A stretch of DNA of 64,000 bases from Terasakiella sp033100395 (GTDB lineage Bacteria; Pseudomonadota; Alphaproteobacteria; Rhodospirillales; Terasakiellaceae): assembly GCF_033100395.1 (NCBI RefSeq), contig NZ_JAWLVJ010000023.1:1-64000 (forward strand), given 5' to 3'. The notes beneath the pieces are model-generated. The model was not told the origin of the DNA. It searched no databases and saw only the letters and a program-made list of their open reading frames with translations. Shown here piece after piece: positions 1 through 8,674 of this stretch (position 1 is its first letter; each line of letters begins with the position of its first letter). The position numbers and the translations under genes were made by a program.

Positions 1-21
1 AACGCCAAACCAAATGCACAG

Positions 22-50
22 AAAAGCCCGCTGCCAAAAGCAACGGGCTT
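22..50 (-). terminator. Rho-independent terminator downstream of motAB
   Basis: A 7-bp stem (AAGCCCG/CGGGCTT) with a 13-base loop lies about 220 bases past the motB stop. On the minus strand a short T-rich stretch follows it. It probably ends the motAB transcript, although a palindromic repeat lies between. It could also serve an unseen gene to the left. Confidence 0.5.
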
Positions 51-109
51 AACCTAAAACCGTCAACGTATTTTAGGACGGGTCATTCTTTCCTTTTCCC
101 AGCGCAATT

Positions 110-195
110 GTCATCCCGCATCCTGTTGCGGGATCCGGGGTGGAAGGAGAGAGTGCTGCGTCCACCCCGGATCGCGGAATAAATCCGCGATGACG
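110..195. repeat. Palindromic intergenic repeat (REP-like)
   Basis: The unit starts with GTCATCCCGC and ends with GCGATGAC. It contains nested self-complementary segments, with GGGGTGGA facing TCCACCCC. Similar units with GTCATCCCGG/CCGGGATGAC or CCCCGGA/TCCGGGG arms occur near 9961 and 40912. It resembles dispersed extragenic palindromes of alphaproteobacteria. No coding potential is seen. Confidence 0.6.
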
Positions 196-268
196 ATTTT
201 CTTATGAGAATTGTGGACGTAGTGTGTGACACGGGAGAACAGAAATTTACGCGCAGGCTTGATCGCTT

Positions 269-1171
269 TTACTGCGCGTTTTCTTTCATGCGCTGACGGC
301 GTTCCAACTGGTCCTGGGCTTCTACGCCGGGCAGCAGTTGTTTCTGGCCTTTTTCGATGGTCCAGATGCGGCGGCGCGGTTGCTGTTTTTCCAGAATTTT
401 GGCTGCTTCCTCCGTATCGTCTGGGATTTCGATTGCAATCTCGACGCGGCGGTTGGCGGCACGTGCTTCCGGTGTGATATTTTCATAAAGCGGGCGTGAC
501 GCTGCATAGCCTTGGGAGGTCAGCCGCTTCTGCGGGATTTGACCGGAACGCAGGAAGTAATGAATGACCGAGGTTGCCCGCGCAGACGATAAATCCCAGT
601 TGGACCGATATTGCGAGGTGGAAATCGGTAGATTATCCGTATGTCCACCCACTTTGATATCCCCGGGCGTGCGGGCCAGTACCGGGATGATTTTATCCAG
701 GGATGCATAGGCCGTTGGTGCCAGTTCAGCACCACCGGGCTGAAACGCGGTTTCAGAGGGGAAACGCACGATCACGCCGTTTTTGGTTTCCACCAGTTCC
801 ACCAGCTTGTTGGCGAGGTCAGCTTGCAAGGATCGGCGCAGATTTTCCACCATGGCTTCCTGCAGGGCTTCCTGATCCGGGACATTGATGGGAATGGATT
901 TAACGCCTTTCAGAATGCCTTGCCCGCCGGAAAGGGTCGATTCCTGATCGGTTTCAAAATCGGCGTTCTGGTTAAAGGCTTCGCGCATGGGGCCAGCGTT
1001 TTTCTTGAAGCTTTGATCGTTCACCTCAGAAAAGGACAGGATCAGGACGAACAGGGCAAACAGCAAAGACATGAGATCGGCATAGGTGACCATCCAAGCC
1101 GGCGCATCGTTGCCGTGCTTGATCATCTTTGATCCGTCTATTGTGTCTACTTCCTGATCGTATGTCTTCAT
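269..1171 (-). CDS. motB: Flagellar motor stator protein MotB
   Basis: This 300-residue inner-membrane protein should form the ion-conducting flagellar stator with MotA and anchor it to peptidoglycan. A single N-terminal membrane helix (about 24-46) carries the conserved ion-binding aspartate in the motif PAWMVTYADL (Asp32). An OmpA-like peptidoglycan-binding domain follows, with GGHTDNLPI near residue 176 and a downstream NRRVEI. The gene starts 3 bases after the motA stop, so the two are surely co-transcribed. The region after the aspartate (FALFVLILSFSEVN) resembles PomB as much as MotB, so sodium coupling is possible but not provable here. A terminator candidate lies at the left edge of the window. 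Confidence 0.95.
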   Translation of the reverse strand: MKTYDQEVDTIDGSKMIKHGNDAPAWMVTYADLMSLLFALFVLILSFSEVNDQSFKKNAGPMREAFNQNADFETDQESTLSGGQGILKGVKSIPINVPDQEALQEAMVENLRRSLQADLANKLVELVETKNGVIVRFPSETAFQPGGAELAPTAYASLDKIIPVLARTPGDIKVGGHTDNLPISTSQYRSNWDLSSARATSVIHYFLRSGQIPQKRLTSQGYAASRPLYENITPEARAANRRVEIAIEIPDDTEEAAKILEKQQPRRRIWTIEKGQKQLLPGVEAQDQLERRQRMKENAQ

Positions 1172-1174
1172 GTC

Positions 1175-1981
1175 TTAGCGCCGTTTCTTTGCATCACGAC
1201 CGGCGGTATAGCTGTCTTGATTGGCCGCACCGCGTTGTTTTTCAGGCAGGTGAGGTTCCAGAATTTCCAGCATGGCCGTCGGGTTCTGCATCTGCTGGAT
1301 CTGGAACACACATTCAATGACAAGTGAACGCAGTGCTTTGTCTTCTGCAGATTTTGATTCCAGTTTATCAGCAATAGGCAGGGCAATCAGGTTTGCGATC
1401 AACACACCATAAAGGGTCGTCAGCAACGCAACTGCCATGGCTGGGCCGATAGAAGATGGATCGGTCATATTGGCCAGCATCTGGATCAAACCAACGATGG
1501 TGCCGAACATGCCGAAAGCAGGGGCTGTATCGCCAATGGCACGAAAGATTTTACCACCGACTTCTTCGCGCTGGATGGCCATGGCCATTTCTTGTGTTAA
1601 GATTTTACGGATGTAATCCAGGTCGCGACCATCGGCACAAAGCTGCACACCTTTTTTAAAGAAAGGGTTTTTGAGGTTGTTTTTCTCAATGGTCTGGATG
1701 CCGTTTTTACGCGCCCGTTTCACCAGTTGAATGGCTTGACGGATGTAATCACGTGGCTTCTCTTTCTGGACCGTAAAAGCGGCGCGCACCCCGATGGGGA
1801 TGGAAATGAAAATCCCGGTGATGGGGAATTTGATCAAGGTCGCAGCGAAGGTGCCACCCATGACGATCAGAAAGCCCGGACCATTAAAAAAGATGCTGAC
1901 ATCAGATCCAGTCAGAATTGCCAGAACGACAACTGTGACACCCAGGATCAATCCGGCGATGGTGGCAAAATCAAACTGCAT
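1175..1981 (-). CDS. motA: Flagellar motor stator protein MotA/PomA
   Basis: This is the 268-residue multi-pass partner of MotB in the flagellar stator. It has four hydrophobic segments. The first two start at MQFDFATIAGLIL and at the GPGFLIVMGGTF block, and the last pair surrounds DTAPAFGMFGTIVGLI. The motif GTIVGLIQML and the prolines of the last helices are typical of the family. An upstream in-frame start would add 23 charged residues. I chose the inner ATG because the protein then begins like PomA and AAAAGGTG lies a short way upstream. It is first in a two-gene operon with motB. Confidence 0.94.
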   Translation of the reverse strand: MQFDFATIAGLILGVTVVVLAILTGSDVSIFFNGPGFLIVMGGTFAATLIKFPITGIFISIPIGVRAAFTVQKEKPRDYIRQAIQLVKRARKNGIQTIEKNNLKNPFFKKGVQLCADGRDLDYIRKILTQEMAMAIQREEVGGKIFRAIGDTAPAFGMFGTIVGLIQMLANMTDPSSIGPAMAVALLTTLYGVLIANLIALPIADKLESKSAEDKALRSLVIECVFQIQQMQNPTAMLEILEPHLPEKQRGAANQDSYTAGRDAKKRR

Positions 1982-2353
1982 GGGGGTCGGGCACCTTTTT
2001 ATTTGGACGTTTAGTTGATTGATTTTGCAATCTCTTTGCCCATCTGACAAGAGGCAATAAAGACGGCATTTTCTTATAATTTTAAGGAGTTAGCAGATTT
2101 TGGCCGGGGAAAGCAGCCCAAACACTAATGTACAGTTGAGCAAAAGAAAAAATTATGTGCGAAGAAGCTTTGTGGGTTTTTCGTTAAATTTCAGCTAAAT
2201 AATTGTTTTGATTGGTCTAAAAGGGATACCTCTTCAAGCCTGTGGATGATCACAGGATGAATATTAGAAAAGATATTTTATTTTTCAGATTTCAATTTTA
2301 TGGGGCAGTGCGATAGACTGTCGCGGGCAATTTTTTTTATCAGGGGATAAAGG
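1982..2353. other. AT-rich divergent intergenic region
   Basis: These 372 bases separate motA from the divergent solute-binding gene and must hold both promoters. I see long A/T runs but no confident sigma-28, sigma-54 or operator motif, no hairpin of note and no credible small ORF. Confidence 0.5.
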
Positions 2354-3121
2354 GTGAGCAGATTTATAAGGATATGGACCGTATGCCTGATGATTCTACC
2401 GTTCTGGCAGAATGATGTACAGGCGCGTGCTCTGAAGCTCTGCACCCATATGGGGTTTGAACCCTATGTCATTCAGAAAGGCCAGTCGTTAAGCGGGATC
2501 GATATTGATATCATGGTGGCTGTGCTGAAATCGGCTAAGCAACCAGCCGATATCAAGGCCTATAGCTGGCCCGGATTGCTTAAAGCCCTGGAAGAGGGTA
2601 CCTGTGATGCGGGGTTTTCTCTGTTTGATACGGAAGATCGCCGCGCTTTTGTGGAATATATCTTTACCGTGCCGATCCATTATTCCACTTTCAGTATTTT
2701 CGTAAAGAAGGGCAGGGAGTTTACTTTTAACCGGGTTTCAGATTTTTTTGGGATGAAAATTGCCCATAATCGTGGCTTTGCCCTGACGGTTGGGTTGGAA
2801 CAGGCGATTTCTGATGGCTACATCACCCGCTTTTCTTTTGATGATGTAAAAGAAGCTTTGGATATGTTGGAAAAAGGAAAAATTGACGCGGTTCTGGATA
2901 ATGATGCGCGTTTTCGATATTACCTGAAAAAGCGCAAAAAATTCGGTTCGATCCGGTCTTTAAGTGTGCCGTTTCTACCTCATCAGCCTGCTTTTCTGGT
3001 CATGTCGCGCAGATCCACATTGTCTGATATAGACGCCATAAAAGAGATGTTTGAGAAAAGGCTGAAGAAATTGCATCTTGATGGTACAATTATGAATATC
3101 ACGACCCAATACTTGAATTAA
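2354..3121 (+). CDS. Periplasmic solute-binding-like protein (SBP_bac_3 type), copy 1 of a tandem pair
   Basis: The product is 255 residues with a short signal peptide (hydrophobic stretch CLMILPF, cleavage probably near QARA). The fold looks like a family 3 extracellular solute-binding protein: it opens with LKLCTHMGFEPYV, has the GIDIDI pocket motif, and continues with SLFDTEDRRAFVEY. I chose the GTG start because AGGGGATAAAGG precedes it; an ATG lies 12 codons further in. The next gene encodes a clear paralogue 24 bases downstream. No ABC permease or ATPase is nearby, so it may be an orphan receptor or a binding partner for a sensor. The ligand cannot be told from sequence. Confidence 0.8.
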   Translation: MSRFIRIWTVCLMILPFWQNDVQARALKLCTHMGFEPYVIQKGQSLSGIDIDIMVAVLKSAKQPADIKAYSWPGLLKALEEGTCDAGFSLFDTEDRRAFVEYIFTVPIHYSTFSIFVKKGREFTFNRVSDFFGMKIAHNRGFALTVGLEQAISDGYITRFSFDDVKEALDMLEKGKIDAVLDNDARFRYYLKKRKKFGSIRSLSVPFLPHQPAFLVMSRRSTLSDIDAIKEMFEKRLKKLHLDGTIMNITTQYLN

Positions 3122-3145
3122 TCAGGATTTAAGAAAGAGGAAGTT

Positions 3146-3910
3146 ATGAAGATAGGAAGGATTGTTGTTGCCTTCTTGTTGATGCTTTCTGTGTATGCCC
3201 AGGCTGATGAGAAAGCAGATGTTCTAAACGTCTGTACACATTTGGGATTTCAACCATTTGTTATTCATGATGGCAACGAGTTATCGGGGATTGATGTTGA
3301 TACTGTCAAATATCTTCTTCATGAAATAGATCAACCTTATAAACTGAGTCTACTGCCCTGGGCGCGGTTGATATATGCTTTAAAAAATGGCAGCTGTGAT
3401 GTTGGTTTCAGTTTATTTGACCGTGAAGATCGCCGTGAGTATGTGAAGTATGTTTTTGCGGTTCCTATTCATACATCTACATTCCGGGTTTTTGTCTTGA
3501 AAGACAGTGAACTTCTGTTTGAAAAGGTTTCAGACCTCTTTGGGTTGAGGGTTTCTTATAACCGCGGTTTTTCTTTGATACATGAACTAAACATGGGGAT
3601 TGAGTCCCATTCAATTGCGCGTGTAGAGTTTGATAATCCTAAAAGTGCTTTGAATATGTTGTTTGCAGGTCGTGTTGATGTGATTTTGGAGAATGAACTG
3701 CGTATTCAATACTATCTCAGACGTATGGGATTGGAAGAGGGTGTCAAAAGTCTTGACGTTCCCTTTATGCCCCATGAACCCGCATTTCTAGTTCTTTCGA
3801 AGAAGAGCACAAAAGATATCAATGATTTGTATCGTCGGTTCAGTGCCTTGTTGCCCATTATGCAAAAAGAGGGCGTAGTTGACAAAATCGTAAAGAAATA
3901 CTTGCCCTGA
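3146..3910 (+). CDS. Periplasmic solute-binding-like protein, copy 2 of a tandem pair
   Basis: This 254-residue protein is a paralogue of the preceding gene. Shared stretches include LNVCTHLGFQPFV, SGIDVD, SLFDREDRREYVKYVFAVPIH and the closing FLVLSKKST. It has an N-terminal signal peptide (hydrophobic VVAFLLMLSVYAQA). AAGAGGAAGTT just upstream of the ATG is a good ribosome site. It is co-oriented with copy 1 and ends 1 base before the rlmN stop on the other strand. No transporter partner is encoded nearby. The pair is a local duplication whose copies have diverged well beyond near-identity. Confidence 0.8.
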   Translation: MKIGRIVVAFLLMLSVYAQADEKADVLNVCTHLGFQPFVIHDGNELSGIDVDTVKYLLHEIDQPYKLSLLPWARLIYALKNGSCDVGFSLFDREDRREYVKYVFAVPIHTSTFRVFVLKDSELLFEKVSDLFGLRVSYNRGFSLIHELNMGIESHSIARVEFDNPKSALNMLFAGRVDVILENELRIQYYLRRMGLEEGVKSLDVPFMPHEPAFLVLSKKSTKDINDLYRRFSALLPIMQKEGVVDKIVKKYLP

Positions 3911-3911
3911 C

Positions 3912-5057
3912 TTATTCAGCAACCGTGGAAGCTGGCAGAATGTGTTCATCATCATGAATGCCCGCTTCGATGCGCGCTTTCATGCGTGAACAGCGGGTGC
4001 GTTCACTTTCTGATTTCAATTGACCACAGGCCGCCAGAATGTCCTGACCACGTGTCACTCGGATGGTGGCGGTGTATCCGGCACGGTTGAGAATCTCAAC
4101 AAATTTCTTCTGTGCCTTTTTACCGGAACATTCATAATTGCTGCCCGGCCATGGGTTGAACGGGATCAGGTTGAACTTGCACGGGATATCCTTGACCAGG
4201 CGGGTCAACGCACGGGCGTCCGCCTCGCTGTCATTGATGCCTTTCAGCATGACATATTCGAAGGTTACCCGACGCGCGTTGGTAGCTGCTGGATAATCTT
4301 TCACCGCTGCCATCAATTCTGCCAGCGGATATTTTTTGTTGATCGGCATAATCTCGTTACGCACGTCATCGACCGGGGAGTGGAGCGAGATTGCCAGTTC
4401 CACATCGGCTTCTTGACCTAGACGGCGGATTTCGGGCACAACGCCAGATGTGGACAGGGTAATGCGGCGTTTGGACAGGGATATGCCTTCCTGATCCATC
4501 AGGATCTTCAGCGCTTTAACCACATTGTCGTAGTTATAAAGCGGCTCCCCCATACCCATCAGCACGATGTTGGATAAAAGACGTTTGTCACCGGGAGGCG
4601 ATGGCCATTCTCCATAGCTGTCGCGCGCGGCCATAAACTGGCCGACGATTTCTGCCGTAGACAGATTACGCACCAGTAACTGTGTGCCCGTGTGGCAGAA
4701 CTTGCAGGTGAGCGTACAGCCGACTTGTGAAGAGATACAAACGGCACCGCGATCTTCTTCCGGAATAAAGACGGTTTCGGCTTCATTGGCGTCGTCAAAT
4801 TTAAACAGCCATTTGCGCGTGCGGTCCTTGGAGGTCAACTCCTCAGAAACATGGGGGCGTGAAATATAGAAATGATCCGCCAGTTTGCCATGAAGCGACT
4901 TGGAAATATTGCTCATTTGCGTGAAATCGGTCACGCCGCGGTGATAGATCCACTGCCAAAGCTGTTTGGCGCGAAAGGCTTTTTCACCAATACGTTCCAT
5001 CTCAGCCTTAAGCTCATTACGGTCAAGGCCCACCAAATCTGTGCGGGTGTCGCTCAT
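3912..5057 (-). CDS. rlmN: Dual-specificity rRNA/tRNA (adenine-C2)-methyltransferase RlmN
   Basis: RlmN is a radical-SAM enzyme that methylates C2 of A2503 in 23S rRNA and A37 in some tRNAs. The cluster motif CTLTCKFCHTG supplies the three iron-sulfur cysteines. The conserved methyl-carrying cysteine lies in DILAACGQLK near the C terminus. GEPLYNYDNV and SLHSPVDDVRNEIMP are also typical. The longest frame adds 25 residues, but I place the start at MSDTRTD, preceded by CAGGAAAA. That gives 381 residues, close to the family norm. The gene is monocistronic, and structured element A lies 79 bases upstream of its start. Confidence 0.95.
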   Translation of the reverse strand: MSDTRTDLVGLDRNELKAEMERIGEKAFRAKQLWQWIYHRGVTDFTQMSNISKSLHGKLADHFYISRPHVSEELTSKDRTRKWLFKFDDANEAETVFIPEEDRGAVCISSQVGCTLTCKFCHTGTQLLVRNLSTAEIVGQFMAARDSYGEWPSPPGDKRLLSNIVLMGMGEPLYNYDNVVKALKILMDQEGISLSKRRITLSTSGVVPEIRRLGQEADVELAISLHSPVDDVRNEIMPINKKYPLAELMAAVKDYPAATNARRVTFEYVMLKGINDSEADARALTRLVKDIPCKFNLIPFNPWPGSNYECSGKKAQKKFVEILNRAGYTATIRVTRGQDILAACGQLKSESERTRCSRMKARIEAGIHDDEHILPASTVAE

Positions 5058-5136
5058 TTCAAATTTTCCTGAGTTGATTACTTGGTTATTCCAAGCTGGC
5101 TGATCTATACAGGAAATATAGGGACAATGCAAATTC

Positions 5137-5403
5137 AGGGTCAGGATCCATCAATTTAGTCCATTTGGCGGAGACACATTTGAAGAAGGATTAGGCATGA
5201 AATTCGCCGAAGTGCCAGTACTTCAAGAGTTTCATAACGCCAGCCTTCTTCAAATGTGTCCCGTTCCTTCAGGATTTATTTAGAAGGCCACAAGAATCGC
5301 GTCAAAGTCTCTTGAAAGTGAATGACACTTCCTGCGAGACTTTTCCTAATCTTGTGGCCTTCTAAATAAACCAAATTGTACTAAATTGATGGATCCTGAC
5401 CCT
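5137..5403. repeat. Structured palindromic element A (outer stem plus two compound hairpins)
   Basis: The ends are complementary: 5137-5168 pairs with 5371-5403, 24 bases perfectly and then imperfectly. Inside, 5173-5189 pairs perfectly with 5244-5260 (17 bp), and 5275-5294 pairs perfectly with 5351-5370 (20 bp). Each inner stem encloses further small stems such as GAAGT/ACTTC and AAGTCTC/GAGACTT. Between them TCCTTCAGGA is a mini-palindrome. CGG before and CCG after the first hairpin extend it. There is no ORF of note and no clear target duplication. It shares plan, length and junction bases with element B at 22442. It could be a mobile miniature element or a structured RNA. Confidence 0.85.
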
Positions 5404-6259
5404 AGTTCAGAATTGTTTTATCGTAAAAATCACGAAAACGCGGCAGGTTTTCAGGAGCCATCCATGATTCTACGATGGCGCGAAATTCGCCGGAAGCAGC
5501 TTTCTCGTTTAAAATCTCATTAATGCGTTTGATGAGTTTCTGGCCTTCTTCAGTTTTTGAGCATGTTGCGTAGCCAAATCTGTCGAGGCGATCTTCGCTT
5601 AACGGGATATTGTAAAATTTTGTTGAGCCTTTATGAATGGCGCGATAGTAGGTCACACTGTTTTCAATATCGAGGAAATATTCAATTCGGCCGTTTTCCA
5701 GCATCACGAAAAGTTGTTTGGTGGGGAAATTGTGTGTTTCAATGTACCCGCTCTGTTTTGCCTGGGAAATAATCTTGTCCAGTTTGGGGCCATAGGACCT
5801 TTTTGTCTGGACAATCAGGTTACGACTTTCTTCTTTCAGGAACTTTTCAAAGGATAGACCCTGTGAGGGGTAATTTAACGGCTGTCGGCTGACAAGGACA
5901 TGTGTGTAAGCGGGTTTGAAGGCTCTGGAATAAGCCAGGAAATTTTCGCGTTCCGGTGTTTTTAGCAATAAGGGATTGCAGACCAAGTCGCCGCGTTTGG
6001 CGAGTGCGTAAAAACGTGGGAAATTCATCTGTTCCTGATGGTGGTTATAGTCGGGCAAATGCTTCTGGAAGAAAGCGGTCAGCTTGTCAGAAATACCTTC
6101 TCCCATATAGGGACCATCCTTCAGATAGAATGGAATGAAATCATTTAACGCCCAACGCACAGTTTTATTGTCATTTGCAGAAGTTGCTGTAGTGAAGGTA
6201 AACAAGATTGCACACAGCAGTATGTTGAAAGTAAAGACTTTTGTGACATAAATCCGCAT
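5402..6259 (-). CDS. Periplasmic solute-binding-like protein (family 3 type)
   Basis: The product is 285 residues with a signal peptide (hydrophobic FNILLCAILFTFTTATSA). The mature part starts TVRWALNDFIPFYLKDGPYMG and ends with a PENLPRFRDFYDK tail. It belongs to the broad family 3 solute-binding fold and is most like the protein at 49537 (both share LPDYDHH or LPDYNHH and FPT-type blocks). No permease or ATPase gene accompanies it. The stop codon overlaps the right arm of element A by two bases, so the element may have inserted at the very end of this gene. The ligand is unknown. Confidence 0.75.
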   Translation of the reverse strand: MRIYVTKVFTFNILLCAILFTFTTATSANDNKTVRWALNDFIPFYLKDGPYMGEGISDKLTAFFQKHLPDYNHHQEQMNFPRFYALAKRGDLVCNPLLLKTPERENFLAYSRAFKPAYTHVLVSRQPLNYPSQGLSFEKFLKEESRNLIVQTKRSYGPKLDKIISQAKQSGYIETHNFPTKQLFVMLENGRIEYFLDIENSVTYYRAIHKGSTKFYNIPLSEDRLDRFGYATCSKTEEGQKLIKRINEILNEKAASGEFRAIVESWMAPENLPRFRDFYDKTILN

Positions 6260-6329
6260 TGTACCTGATCGACCCGGTTATTTCCCCTCACTCGATTATG
6301 GGAATTTTTCGCAGATTTCTCAAGCTCTT

Positions 6330-6365
6330 AAAAAAAGAAAGCCCCTGATGATAATCAGAGGCTTT
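6330..6365 (-). terminator. Terminator of ecm
   Basis: Read on the minus strand, AAAGCCTCTGAT pairs with ATCAGGGGCTTT around a 4-base loop and runs into CTTTTTTT. It lies 23 bases past the ecm stop and is a strong intrinsic terminator. Confidence 0.85.
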
Positions 6366-6387
6366 AATAGAGATTATATTTGATCTT

Positions 6388-8373
6388 TTAAGCTGCTTGA
6401 AGCTCACCTACCAAATTGGTGATATCAGCCATGATGGCGTTGATCTCGTAATCTTTTGGTGTGTAGACGCGGGAAACGCCAGCTTTCAGCAGTTCTTCTT
6501 CATCCTCTGGTGGAATGATACCGCCAACGATCAGCGGAATGTCGCTGATTTCAGCTTCTTTCATGCGCTCCAGAACTTCGGTCACCAGTGGAATGTGAGA
6601 CCCGGACAGGATGGAAAGACCGATCACATGCACGCCTTCTTCAAGGGCAGCGTTAACGATTTGGGCTGGGGTCAGGCGGATACCTTCGTAAACCACTTCC
6701 ATCCCGGCATCACGCGCACGTACTGCAATTTGTTCAGCACCGTTGGAATGTCCATCCAGACCAGGTTTACCCACCAGCATTTTAACGCGACGGCCCATTT
6801 TTTCCGAGATGCTATCGACTTTAACGCGAACGTCAGCCAACTGGTCACCATGCTGTGCGCTGGACGCCCCACCAACACCTGTTGGGGCGCGGTATTCGCC
6901 AAACACTTCACGAAGCGCAGTGCCCCATTCCCCGGTTGTGACACCGGCGTGGGCTGCAGCGATAGAAGGTTCCATGATGTTGCGGCCTTCCTTGGCAGCA
7001 GATTTCAATTCTTCAATCGCCGCTTCAGCCTTGGCTGAATCGCGGCTGTCACGCCAAGTTTTCAGGCGTTCGATCTGCGCCTGTTCAGCTGCCGGATCAA
7101 CGGTCAGAATGGCGCCATCCCCAGCTGTCAGCGGGCTTTCTTCACCTTCGGCAAATTTGTTTACACCGACAACGATTTGCTCACCGGCCTCGATGGCGGC
7201 AAGACGTGTGGCGTTGGCTTCAACAAGGGCTTGTTTCATATAGCCGGTTTCAACAGCCGGGATAGAGCCGCCCATTTCATCAATGCGGGCCAGTTCGTCG
7301 CGTGCGCCTTCTTTCAGTTCTTCCACCTTGCGGGTCACTTCAGGGGAGCCATCAAACAGATCCCCATATTCCAGCAGGTCAGTCTCGAACGCCATGATCT
7401 GTTGCAGACGAAGCGACCACTGCTGATCCCATGGACGGGGCAGACCCAACGCTTCATTCCAGGCAGGAAGCTGAACGGCACGCGCACGTGCGTTTTTGGA
7501 CAATGTCACGGCCAGCATTTCAATCAGGATACGATAAACATTGTTTTCCGGCTGCTGTTCAGTCAGACCAAGTGAGTTCACTTGAACGCCATAACGGAAA
7601 CGGCGGTATTTTTCTTCTTCGACACCGTAACGTTCGCGGCAAATCTCGTCCCACAGTTCGGTGAAGGCACGCATTTTACAGATTTCCGTTACAAAACGAA
7701 CACCAGCGTTTACGAAGAAGGAGATACGCCCCACCACTTTGGAGAAATCTTCATCGGGCACCTGACCGGAAGCTTTTACCGAATCGAGAACGGCAATAGC
7801 AGTTGCCAAGGCATAAGCCAGTTCCTGCTGTGCGGTCGCGCCCGCTTCCTGGAGGTGATAGGAACAGACGTTCATCGGGTTCCATTTCGGGATTTCGCGG
7901 TATGTGAAGGCTGCAATGTCCGTGATCAGCTTCAAAGACGGTTCAGGCGGGAAGATATATGTGCCGCGCGACAGATACTCTTTGATGATGTCATTTTGCG
8001 TGGTCCCGGCCAGATCAGAACGGGCTGCACCTTGGCGTTCAGCTGTCGCAATATAAAGCGCAAGTTGCCAGGCCGCAGGGGCGTTAATGGTCATGGATGT
8101 GTTCATCTTGTTCAGCGGGATTTCGTTGAACAGGGTTTCCATGTCGCCCAGGTGAGAGATCGGCACACCTACTTTACCGACTTCGCCGCGTGACAGCACA
8201 TGGTCCGAATCGTAACCCGTCTGTGTCGGCAGATCAAATGCGACAGACAGACCTGTTTGGCCGCGGCCCAGGTTGGTGCGAAACAGCTTGTTTGTTTCGA
8301 CGGCTGAACTGTGACCGGAATAGGTCCGAAATAGCCATGGACGGTCTTTTTGAACCGGTTGATTTGTAGACAT
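6388..8373 (-). CDS. ecm: Ethylmalonyl-CoA mutase (coenzyme B12 dependent)
   Basis: Ecm rearranges (2R)-ethylmalonyl-CoA to (2S)-methylsuccinyl-CoA, a step specific to the ethylmalonyl-CoA pathway for acetyl-CoA assimilation. The 661 residues match the family. The N-terminal TIM-barrel half begins with PWLFRTYSGHS and contains FDLPTQTGYDSD and MNVCSYHLQEAGAT. A C-terminal cobalamin domain carries the B12 lower-ligand motif DGHSNGAEQ near residue 540. It diverges from ccr, the gene for the enzyme that makes its precursor, which supports Ecm over generic methylmalonyl-CoA mutase. A cobalamin adenosyltransferase gene lies 6 kb away. TGC-rich motifs sit in the shared promoter region. Confidence 0.95.
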   Translation of the reverse strand: MSTNQPVQKDRPWLFRTYSGHSSAVETNKLFRTNLGRGQTGLSVAFDLPTQTGYDSDHVLSRGEVGKVGVPISHLGDMETLFNEIPLNKMNTSMTINAPAAWQLALYIATAERQGAARSDLAGTTQNDIIKEYLSRGTYIFPPEPSLKLITDIAAFTYREIPKWNPMNVCSYHLQEAGATAQQELAYALATAIAVLDSVKASGQVPDEDFSKVVGRISFFVNAGVRFVTEICKMRAFTELWDEICRERYGVEEEKYRRFRYGVQVNSLGLTEQQPENNVYRILIEMLAVTLSKNARARAVQLPAWNEALGLPRPWDQQWSLRLQQIMAFETDLLEYGDLFDGSPEVTRKVEELKEGARDELARIDEMGGSIPAVETGYMKQALVEANATRLAAIEAGEQIVVGVNKFAEGEESPLTAGDGAILTVDPAAEQAQIERLKTWRDSRDSAKAEAAIEELKSAAKEGRNIMEPSIAAAHAGVTTGEWGTALREVFGEYRAPTGVGGASSAQHGDQLADVRVKVDSISEKMGRRVKMLVGKPGLDGHSNGAEQIAVRARDAGMEVVYEGIRLTPAQIVNAALEEGVHVIGLSILSGSHIPLVTEVLERMKEAEISDIPLIVGGIIPPEDEEELLKAGVSRVYTPKDYEINAIMADITNLVGELQAA

Positions 8374-8674
8374 TCTTGGGCGCTCCTACGCGAAATATAA
8401 TTTCTTAAAACGATTCTACTTTAGTATAATTATTCAGTATTGAATCATCTATTTCCCACAAACTAACATTTTCCGCATCGCAAAAAAAGCCCAAAATCAT
8501 ATGAATACTGTGATTTTTTAAAAACAAGTTGCATATGCAACCACTTTTTTGTGTCGCAATGCAAAAAAAGCTTGTCATGGCCGAAAATTGGTGTAGATGT
8601 GGAGGTAAGTCAAAAACGCCAATCAATTGGCTTTGCTGAAACGTCTATAGAAAATTTATGGGAGTATCCCGGTA
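8374..8674. promoter_or_regulatory. ecm/ccr divergent promoter region with repeated TGC motifs
   Basis: The 301 gene-free bases hold a perfect 14-bp palindrome GTTGCATATGCAAC at 8528-8541. Two related motifs flank it: CGCATCGCAAAAAAA at 8474-8488 and CGCAATGCAAAAAAA at 8555-8569. Similar strings occur before etfB and mch. They are candidate operators for a regulator of the ethylmalonyl-CoA pathway. The motif is seen; the regulator is inferred. The small ORFs here look spurious. Confidence 0.5.

Noticed and set aside
5137..5403. Insertion sequence
   Set aside because: The unit is too short for a transposase, and no coding frame fits. A non-autonomous element remains possible.
8405..8626. 73-codon frame in the ecm/ccr promoter region
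   Set aside because: It is low in protein-like features, overlaps the regulatory motifs and has no convincing ribosome site.
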